Below, piece by piece: positions 1 to 6,290 of a DNA stretch of 52,792 nt; within the stretch, counting starts at the first letter, position 1; each line of letters starts with the position of its first letter. The position numbers were made by a program, and so were the translations under genes. The notes below the pieces were generated by a model that worked only from the letters and a program-made list of their open reading frames with translations, did no database searches and was not told the DNA's origin. Origin of the DNA: Azospirillum sp. 412522 (GTDB lineage Bacteria; Pseudomonadota; Alphaproteobacteria; Azospirillales; Azospirillaceae); the NCBI RefSeq assembly GCF_019805165.1, contig NZ_RWIJ01000038.1, positions 1 through 52,792 on the forward strand, written 5' to 3'.

Positions 1-2016
1 CTGACCGGCCGGCGCGGACGGGCGGGCGACACCCATTGCGACGTGGTGTGGATCGAGGACGTGACCGTCGCCCGCGACGCCGCCAACGACGCCACGCAGC
101 GCCAGGAGCAGGCGGCGGGGGCCGCCCGCGCCCGCCTTGCCGACCTGCAGGCGGTGGCCGACGCGCTGCCGGTGCCGGTGTGGATGCGCGACCGTTCGTT
201 ACGGCTGTCCTGGTGCAACCGCGCCTATGCCCGCGCCGTCGACGGCGACCCCGACACGGTGGTGGCGGAGGGGCGGGAACTGACCGCCACCGGCCGGGCG
301 CTGGCCGAGCGGGCGCGCAGCGGCGGCTTCGCCCAGTCCGACCGCGCCCCCGTCGTGATCGGCACCGAACGCCGCCTGCTGGAGGTGACCGAGGCGCCGC
401 TGCCGCTGACCGACGGCGGCGGCACGCTGGTGGTCGGCTACGCCCTGGACCTGACCCCGCTGGAGGAGCTGCGCGGCGAGCTGGACCGCCACCTGACCGC
501 CCATGCGGAGGTCCTGGAGCGGCTGGGCACCGCCATCGCCATCTTCGGCCCCGACACCCGCCTGACCTTCTTCAACCAGGCCTATGCCCGGCTGTGGGAC
601 CTGGACGAGGCGTGGCTGCGCGGCGAGCCGACCAACGCCGAACTGCTGGAGGAGCTGCGCGCCCGCCGCCGCCTGCCGGAATATGCCGACTACCAGACCT
701 TCAAGCGCGAGCGGCTGACCCGCTACACCCATCTGGTGGAGCCGCTGGAGGAGTTGCTGCACCTGCCGGACGGCACCACGCTGCGCCATCTGGCGGCCCC
801 GCATCCCCAGGGCGGGCTGATCACCATCCTGGAGGACGTCACCAACACGCTGGCGCTGGAATCCTCCTACAACACGCTGATGGCGGTGCAGCAGGAAACG
901 CTGGACAATCTGGCGGAGGGCATCGCGGTGTTCGGCGGCGACGGCCGGCTGAAGCTGTCCAACCCGGCCTTCTCCCGCATCTGGGATCTGGCCGACGGCG
1001 ACCTGCACGGCGAACCGCACATCGCCGACGTCTTCGAACGCATGCGTCCGCTGCTGGAGATGCCGCCGGCGGACCGGCAGGCCGGCCGGGAAGGCGACAG
1101 GGAGACCGAAAGGGCGGCGGACGGGCCGGGAGAGGCCGCCACCTGGGAGGCGCTGAAGGAGGAGCTGATCGGCGCCACGCTGGAGCGCAGCGTCCGCTCC
1201 GGCCGGGTGGAGCGCAGCGACGGGTCGGTGGTGGAGTTCTCCACCCTGCCGCTGCCCGACGGGGCGGTGCTGAACAGCTACCTGGACGTCACCGACGGCG
1301 CCCGGCTGGAGACGGCGCTGCGCGCCTCCAACGCCGCGCTGGAGGCCGCCGACCAGTTGAAGAGCGAGTTCATAGCCAACGTCTCCCACCATCTGCGCAC
1401 GCCGCTGAACGGCATCATCGGCTTCGCCGAGGTGCTGGCGAACCAGTATTTCGGCGAGCTGAACCCCCGGCAGATGGAGTATGTGCGCAGCATGCTGGCG
1501 GCCGGCCAGCGCCTGCTGGAGCTGATCGACGACGTGGTCGACCTGACCAGCCTGGGGGCCGGCGTCACCACGCTGGAGCGCGGCGCGGTCAGCCTGCCCG
1601 ACCTGCTCGACTCGGTGGCCGGCCTGACCCGCGAATGGGCGCGGCGCGAGGGGCTGCGGATGGAGGTGGTGGCGCCGGAGGCGCTGGGCGAGATGGAGGG
1701 CGACGGCAAAAGGCTGAAGCAGGCGCTGTTCACCCTGGTGGTGGGCGCCATCCGCAACCCGCCCCCCGACCGCCGCATCCGGCTTGCCGGCGAACGGCTG
1801 AACGGCAGCATCACCCTGTCGGTCAGCGGCGCCGCGGCCCCCGATGCCGACCCGCAGGGCGCGGCGGCGCTGGGCGTCTCGCTGGCCCGCAACGTGGTGG
1901 AGCTGCATGGCGGCCGGCTGGAGCTGGACGAGATCGGCGGCGCCGGCTACCGCAGCGCCCATGTCCGCTGCATCATGCCGGTCCGGGCGCCGACGAACGG
2001 GGTGAGGGCGGAGTAG
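1..2016 (+). CDS. Multi-PAS histidine-kinase-like protein, 5' end outside window (DivL-like candidate)
   Basis: The frame is open from the first base, so the start lies to the left. About 671 residues are visible. Three PAS-like segments follow one another (about nt 150-470, 500-850, 890-1310), each with the F/W-x-N-xA(Y/F) pattern around the ligand pocket. A HisKA dimerisation helix follows with H-box S-H-H-L-R-T-P-L; the likely phospho-acceptor His codon is 1387-1389, and the usual Glu after it is His. The C-terminal ATPase part (about 1690-1990) keeps a G2-like stretch (LGVSLARNVVELHGG) but lacks a recognisable G1 box (DxGxG) and a normal N box, so ATP binding looks doubtful. It sits just before tsaE-amgK-murU-addBA, separated only by the ferredoxin reductase and a small gene. 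I recall DivL, the CtrA-pathway pseudokinase, near tsaE in other alphaproteobacteria. The DivL assignment is inference; the PAS/HisKA architecture is clear. Confidence 0.85.
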   Translation: MTGRRGRAGDTHCDVVWIEDVTVARDAANDATQRQEQAAGAARARLADLQAVADALPVPVWMRDRSLRLSWCNRAYARAVDGDPDTVVAEGRELTATGRALAERARSGGFAQSDRAPVVIGTERRLLEVTEAPLPLTDGGGTLVVGYALDLTPLEELRGELDRHLTAHAEVLERLGTAIAIFGPDTRLTFFNQAYARLWDLDEAWLRGEPTNAELLEELRARRRLPEYADYQTFKRERLTRYTHLVEPLEELLHLPDGTTLRHLAAPHPQGGLITILEDVTNTLALESSYNTLMAVQQETLDNLAEGIAVFGGDGRLKLSNPAFSRIWDLADGDLHGEPHIADVFERMRPLLEMPPADRQAGREGDRETERAADGPGEAATWEALKEELIGATLERSVRSGRVERSDGSVVEFSTLPLPDGAVLNSYLDVTDGARLETALRASNAALEAADQLKSEFIANVSHHLRTPLNGIIGFAEVLANQYFGELNPRQMEYVRSMLAAGQRLLELIDDVVDLTSLGAGVTTLERGAVSLPDLLDSVAGLTREWARREGLRMEVVAPEALGEMEGDGKRLKQALFTLVVGAIRNPPPDRRIRLAGERLNGSITLSVSGAAAPDADPQGAAALGVSLARNVVELHGGRLELDEIGGAGYRSAHVRCIMPVRAPTNGVRAE

Positions 2017-2037
2017 CTCCCTCCCCCGCCGCAATCC

Positions 2038-3111
2038 TCACGCCGCGCCGGGCACGCCCTTCGACGTCGAATATTCGAAATGCAGCGCCTCGCCGGGATA
2101 GACCAGCGGGCGGATGGCGTGGGCGGCCTGCGCCGCCTCGGCGAAGCCGCAGAGGATCAGCTTCAGCTTGCCGGGATACGTCGCGATGTCGCCGATGGCG
2201 AAGACGCCCGGCACGCTGGTGGCGCAGCCGGGCTGGGCGACGGCGATGTGGCTGCGCTCCAGATCCAGGCCCCAGTCGGCGATGGGCCCGAGATTCATCG
2301 ACAGGCCGAAGAAGGCCAGCAACGCGTCGGCCGGCAGCGCCTTCTCCTCGCCGTCCAGCGTGGCGACGCGCACGGCGGTCAGCCGGCCGTCCGCTCCGTC
2401 CAGGCCGGAGAGCTGGTAGGGCACCACCATCTCGATCCGCCCCTCGCGCACCAGCGCCTCCATGCGGGCGACGCTCTCGGGGGCGGCGCGGAACTTCGGA
2501 CGGCGATGGACGACATAGACGCGCTCCGCCACGTCGGCCAGGGAGATGGCCCAGTCGACCGCGCTGTCGCCGCCCCCGGCGATCACCACCTTCTTGCCGG
2601 CGAAGTCCTGGCGGCGGCGCACCATGTAGAAGACCGACTTACCCTCATAGGCCTCCAGCCCGTCGAGCGGCGGGCGGTTGGGGCCGAAGGCGCCGCTGCC
2701 GGCGGCGATCACCACCGCCTGGGCGTCGATCCTCGTGCCGATGCTGGTCTCCACCAGCCAGCGCCCGTTGTCCTGGCGGGTCAGCTTCTCCACCTGCTGG
2801 CCCAGATGGTAGGTGGGCGCGAAGGGGGCCGCCTGCTCCGCCAGCCGGTCGATCAGGTCGGCGGCCTCGATCGAGGGGTGGGCGGGGATGTCGTAGATCG
2901 GCTTTTCCGGGTAGAGCGCCGTGCACTGGCCGCCGACCATGTCCAGCGCGTCCACCACATGGCAGCGCATCTTCAGCATGCCGCATTCGAACACGGCGAA
3001 CAGCCCGACGGGGCCGGCGCCGACGATGACGACATTGGTGGTGAGGACATCGCTGCTGGAGGCGGTCTGCGACACTGAGGCGGTCTGCGACACTGAGGCG
3101 GTCTGCGACAT
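2038..3111 (-). CDS. Ferredoxin--NADP(+) reductase, thioredoxin-reductase-like type
   Basis: About 357 aa flavoprotein that moves electrons between NADPH and ferredoxin or flavodoxin in the cytoplasm. An N-terminal FAD-binding Rossmann motif (VVIVGAGPVGL) is followed by GGQC-x-ALYPEKPIYDIPA, typical of the YumC-like FNR2 family, which lacks the redox CxxC of true thioredoxin reductases. A second Rossmann motif (VVIAGGGDSAVDWA) binds NADPH, and VFAIGDIATYPGKLKLI is the C-terminal FAD contact. I chose ATG 3111 because AAGGA lies about 10 nt upstream; ATG 3120 is in frame but only 1 nt from that site. The N-terminus carries an in-frame 18-bp tandem repeat (S-V-S-Q-T-A units). Convergent with the kinase, divergent from the next gene. 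Family call is firm; the physiological electron partner is not visible. Confidence 0.93.
   Translation of the reverse strand: MSQTASVSQTASVSQTASSSDVLTTNVVIVGAGPVGLFAVFECGMLKMRCHVVDALDMVGGQCTALYPEKPIYDIPAHPSIEAADLIDRLAEQAAPFAPTYHLGQQVEKLTRQDNGRWLVETSIGTRIDAQAVVIAAGSGAFGPNRPPLDGLEAYEGKSVFYMVRRRQDFAGKKVVIAGGGDSAVDWAISLADVAERVYVVHRRPKFRAAPESVARMEALVREGRIEMVVPYQLSGLDGADGRLTAVRVATLDGEEKALPADALLAFFGLSMNLGPIADWGLDLERSHIAVAQPGCATSVPGVFAIGDIATYPGKLKLILCGFAEAAQAAHAIRPLVYPGEALHFEYSTSKGVPGAA
3059..3110. repeat. 18-bp tandem repeat, about 2.8 copies, inside ferredoxin reductase N-terminus
   Basis: Unit GGCGGTCTGCGACACTGA is repeated exactly at 3061-3078 and 3079-3096, then partly to 3110. It encodes S-V-S-Q-T-A repeats directly after the start codon, before the FAD-binding fold, so copy number can change without breaking the frame. 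Confidence 0.9.
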
Positions 3112-3277
3112 GGAGGCCATTTCCTTGAGACGGGGTGCCGGGTGGAGGATGATGGGGGAAAGCGGCGGACGGGTCCTTCCATTGTCCGCATTTCCCGGCC
3201 GGGTCAACCCCCAGCAAGGGGAAGGCGGTCTTGTGCCGCGCGCAGGCGCGTTGCGATGATGAGGATATGGAAACGAT

Positions 3278-3297
3278 TTCGCATAAATTCGCTTAAA
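3278..3297. promoter_or_regulatory. Tandem 10-bp direct repeat TTCGC(A/T)TAAA in divergent spacer
   Basis: TTCGCATAAA (3278-3287) is followed immediately by TTCGCTTAAA (3288-3297), a spacing of one helical turn, in an AT-rich patch within the otherwise GC-rich 325-bp spacer between the ferredoxin reductase (reverse) and the small unknown gene (forward). This is typical geometry for a transcription factor binding two half-sites on one DNA face, or for a promoter core. The regulator is unknown. Nothing else was recognised in the spacer. Confidence 0.4.
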
Positions 3298-3436
3298 TTT
3301 GTCGATTGTACGCGGCGGTGGCGAAGCGGAGAGTACAGGCTTGCGGCGGAAGGCCGGGCGTCCCGGCTCGACCATCGACAGGCGGGCGTCAACACGCGGG
3401 CGTCGGCAGGCAGGCCAGAGTGGATGGAGGCCCGGA

Positions 3437-3910
3437 ATGAAGGAACTTCGGTGTCTGGTCTTCTCCGACCAGGAGGTCGTGCGGGCCGTGCTGGACCGCC
3501 GGCGCCGGGTGAAGGACACGCTGCCGGTCGGCACCGTGTCCAAGGTCGCCTATCACCGCAAGGACGGATCGGAACAGGAGGGCATCGAAACCCGCCTGAC
3601 CATCACCGACGACAACGGCGCGGTGACCGAGCTGCCCCTGCCCGAGACCGAGGTGACGGCGGCGCTGGTCGGCTATTGCATGGGCCGGCGCATCCCCCTG
3701 CCGGTGGCGTCGGACAAGATGCTGCACCTGATCAACGGCGCGCTGACGCTGATGATCACCATGAACTTCAACAAGGCGCCGCGGCTGGTGGTGGCCGGCG
3801 GCGCGGCGGACGGGGCCGGATCTGGAGCCGGATCTGGGGCCGGATCTGGGGCCGGATCTGGGGCCGGGGCTGGCGACCGGCTGTCGCCCAAGCGCCGGGT
3901 CGGCCGCTGA
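3437..3910 (+). CDS. Unknown protein with C-terminal Gly/Ala/Ser repeat tail
   Basis: 157 aa. ATG 3437 is preceded by GGAGG at 3426-3430, an ideal spacing, so the start is well supported. Residues 1-120 look like a compact mixed alpha/beta domain: an N-terminal KELRCLVFSDQEVVRAVLDRRR segment, beta-rich stretches (VSKVAYHRKDG, ETRLTITDDNG) and a hydrophobic helix LINGALTLMITMNF. The last about 35 residues are a low-complexity G-A-G-S repeat followed by a basic end (KRRVGR). No signal peptide or clear transmembrane segment. I do not recognise the family. It stands 55 bp before tsaE on the same strand and may be co-transcribed with it. The basic tail suggests nucleic-acid or membrane-surface contact, but this is only a guess. 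Confidence 0.8.
   Translation: MKELRCLVFSDQEVVRAVLDRRRRVKDTLPVGTVSKVAYHRKDGSEQEGIETRLTITDDNGAVTELPLPETEVTAALVGYCMGRRIPLPVASDKMLHLINGALTLMITMNFNKAPRLVVAGGAADGAGSGAGSGAGSGAGSGAGAGDRLSPKRRVGR
3812..3869. repeat. 12-bp tandem repeat encoding G-A-G-S units
   Basis: Unit GGGGCCGGATCT occurs four times in tandem from 3812 to 3859 (second copy has GGAGCC) and then partly to 3869. It is in frame and gives the Gly/Ala/Ser tail of the unknown 157-aa protein. Confidence 0.9.
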
Positions 3911-3965
3911 CCCACCCTTCTTTCCGGCTTGCGGGCGGACGGCGGCTTCGCTCAGTATCCGCGCC

Positions 3966-4448
3966 ATGTCGGACACTCCCCTCCATACCGTCGCCGTCCC
4001 GCTGCCGGACGAGGCCGCCACCGCGGCGCTGGGCCGCCGGCTGGGCGCCATCCTGCGGCCGGGCGACCTCGTGGCTCTGCGCGGCGACCTCGGCGCCGGC
4101 AAGTCGGCGCTGTCGCGCGCCCTGATCCGCAGCGTCACCCATGACGACGCCGAGGTGCCGTCCCCCACCTTCACCCTGCTGCAAACCTACGACACCGCCA
4201 TCGGCCCGGTCTGGCATTTCGACCTCTACCGCCTGTCCGGCCCCGACGAGGTCTATGAGCTGGGCTGGGACGATGCGCGGGCCGATGCCGTGGCGCTGGT
4301 GGAATGGCCGGACCGGCTGGGCCCGCTGCTGCCGCCCGACCGGGTCGAGGTTAGGATGGAGCATGACGGCCCCGATGCCCGCCGCGCGACGCTGACCGGC
4401 CATGGCGCGCTGGCGGCGCGGGTCGCCGCCGCCGACTGGGCGCTGTGA
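3966..4448 (+). CDS. tsaE: tRNA threonylcarbamoyladenosine biosynthesis ATPase TsaE
   Basis: 160 aa, normal length for the family. TsaE is the P-loop ATPase that, with TsaB and TsaD, makes the t6A37 modification on ANN-decoding tRNAs. Walker A is at residues 40-47 (GDLGAGKS; Ser replaces the common Thr). The family motif SPTFTLLQTY follows, then WHFDLYRL and LVEWPDRLG, all typical of TsaE. First gene of a tight run: its TGA overlaps the ATG of amgK by one base (TGATG), which implies translational coupling. Confidence 0.97.
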   Translation: MSDTPLHTVAVPLPDEAATAALGRRLGAILRPGDLVALRGDLGAGKSALSRALIRSVTHDDAEVPSPTFTLLQTYDTAIGPVWHFDLYRLSGPDEVYELGWDDARADAVALVEWPDRLGPLLPPDRVEVRMEHDGPDARRATLTGHGALAARVAAADWAL

Positions 4449-5476
4449 TGGCTGTCGTCTCCTCTGCGCGGGAAGCCGAGATCACCGCTTTCCTGGCCGC
4501 CAGCGGGCTTGCCGGCGCGGCACGGGAGCCGCTGGCCGGCGATGCGTCCGCCCGCCGCTACGAGCGCCTCCGCAAGGCGGATGGAAGCACGCTGATCCTG
4601 GTCGACACGCCGGCCCCGGCCGACGACCTCGTCCCCTTCATCGCCATCGGTGCCGAACTGGCCGCCATCGGGCTGTCGGTTCCCGCCGTGCTGGCCTCGG
4701 ATGTGGAGCGGGGCTTGGCGATCCAGGATGATTTCGGTAGCGAAACATTCTCCCGCCTGCTGGCCGGTGGCGCCGATCCCTGGCCACTCTACGGGATGGC
4801 GACCGATGCGCTGATCGTCCTCCACCGCGGCTGGCCCGAGGGGGCGGCGCAGCGGCTGGCCCTGCCCGTCTACGACCCGGCGCTGTTCCTGGAGCAGACC
4901 CGGCTGTTCCTCGACGCCTATGTGCCGGCGGCGCTGGGACGACCCTTGAGCGAACAGGATCGTTCCGCTTTCGATACGGCCTGGCGGACGGTGCTGGAAC
5001 CGGCCTGCGCCGGGCCGCCATCGCTTCTGCTGCGCGACTACCATGTCGACAATCTGATGCGGCTGCCGCGGCCGGGGGTGAAGGCCGCCGGGCTGATCGA
5101 CTTCCAGAGCGCCGGCTGGGGACCGCGGGCCTACGACCTCGTGTCCCTGCTGGAGGATGCGCGACGCGACGTGGCGCCCGATCTGGCCGAGGCGATGGTC
5201 GCCCGTTATCTCGCCGCCTTCCCCGAGACCGATGCCGCCGCCTTCCGCCGGGCCATGGCGGTGCTGGGGGCGGTGCGCCACGCGCGGATCGTCGCCATCT
5301 TCGTCCGTCTGGCGCTGGGCCAGGGGCGGCGGTCCTACCTTGTCCATCTGCCGAGGGTCTGGCGCCTGCTGGAAGCCCAACTGGCGAAGCCGGAGCTGGC
5401 GCCGGTCGCCGGCTGGTTCGACCGCCACCTGCCGTCCGACGCCCGCGCCGCCTTCGTCGTTCCGGAGACCCTCTGA
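4448..5476 (+). CDS. amgK: N-acetylmuramate/N-acetylglucosamine anomeric kinase AmgK
   Basis: 342 aa, aminoglycoside-phosphotransferase fold. AmgK phosphorylates the anomeric carbon of MurNAc (or GlcNAc), the first step of the peptidoglycan-recycling shortcut that returns MurNAc to UDP-MurNAc. The catalytic loop is visible as L-L-L-R-D-Y-H-V-D-N-L-M (about residue 194), followed by the metal-binding G-L-I-D-F-Q-S-A. A GTG lies just before ATG 4448; the ATG that overlaps the tsaE stop is preferred. The next gene, one base after the stop, encodes the partner enzyme MurU, which makes this assignment much stronger than a generic phosphotransferase call. Confidence 0.93.
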   Translation: MAVVSSAREAEITAFLAASGLAGAAREPLAGDASARRYERLRKADGSTLILVDTPAPADDLVPFIAIGAELAAIGLSVPAVLASDVERGLAIQDDFGSETFSRLLAGGADPWPLYGMATDALIVLHRGWPEGAAQRLALPVYDPALFLEQTRLFLDAYVPAALGRPLSEQDRSAFDTAWRTVLEPACAGPPSLLLRDYHVDNLMRLPRPGVKAAGLIDFQSAGWGPRAYDLVSLLEDARRDVAPDLAEAMVARYLAAFPETDAAAFRRAMAVLGAVRHARIVAIFVRLALGQGRRSYLVHLPRVWRLLEAQLAKPELAPVAGWFDRHLPSDARAAFVVPETL

Positions 5477-5477
5477 G

Positions 5478-6230
5478 ATGACCGTGACCATTCCCCAGAC
5501 TGCCCCCCAAACGGCAATGGTGCTTTCCGCCGGCAAGGGCCTGCGCATGCGCCCGCTGACCAACGACCGGCCGAAGCCGCTGATCCCGGTGCTGGGCAAG
5601 CCGATGCTGGACCATGCGCTCGACCGGCTGGCCGAGGCCGGCGTCGGCCGGGCGGTGGTCAACAGCCATTATCTCGGCGCGATGATCGGCGATCATCTGA
5701 AGGACCGGACGGCGCCGGCCATCACCCTGTCGCCGGAGGACACGCTGCTGGAGACCGGCGGCGGGGTGAAGAAGGCCCTGCCCCATCTCGGCACGGCGCC
5801 GGTCTACACGGTGAACGCCGACATCTTCTGGCTCGACGGGCCGGTGCCGGCCCTGCGCCGCCTGGCATCGCACTGGAACCCGGCGGAGATGGATGCGCTG
5901 CTCCTGCTGATGGCGACGACCAAATCGGTCGGCTATGACGGGCTCGGCGACTATCACATGGATCCGCTGGGCGGCCTGACCCGCCGCGGCGAGCGCGAAC
6001 TGGCGCCCTTCGTCTATGCCGGGGTGCAGATCGTCAAGCCGGAGCTGTTCGCGGCGGACACCCCCGACGGCGCCTTCTCCACCAACCTGATCTGGGACCG
6101 CGCCCAAGCGGCGGGGCGACTGTTCGGCCTTGCCCATGACGGGCTGTGGTTCCACATCGGCACGCCGGCCGGACTGAAAGAGGCGGAGGATCTGCTGTCC
6201 ATCGGCGGCATGCGGGCGGTGGCGCATTGA
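5478..6230 (+). CDS. murU: N-acetylmuramate-1-phosphate uridylyltransferase MurU
   Basis: 250 aa nucleotidyltransferase. MurU converts MurNAc-1-phosphate and UTP to UDP-MurNAc, bypassing the fosfomycin target MurA. The signature A-M-V-L-S-A-G-K-G-L-R-M-R-P-L-T is followed by R-P-K-P-L, the nucleotide-binding loop of sugar-1-phosphate nucleotidyltransferases; VNADIFW carries the metal-binding Asp. The start is the ATG one base after the amgK stop. Its size and pairing with AmgK fit MurU better than the larger glucose- or mannose-1-phosphate enzymes. Confidence 0.93.
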   Translation: MTVTIPQTAPQTAMVLSAGKGLRMRPLTNDRPKPLIPVLGKPMLDHALDRLAEAGVGRAVVNSHYLGAMIGDHLKDRTAPAITLSPEDTLLETGGGVKKALPHLGTAPVYTVNADIFWLDGPVPALRRLASHWNPAEMDALLLLMATTKSVGYDGLGDYHMDPLGGLTRRGERELAPFVYAGVQIVKPELFAADTPDGAFSTNLIWDRAQAAGRLFGLAHDGLWFHIGTPAGLKEAEDLLSIGGMRAVAH

Positions 6231-6290
6231 GGGGCAGCACCGGCTATACTCGACGGGAAGCAGCCAGCCCTTGGAATTGATCGCAGGCCC

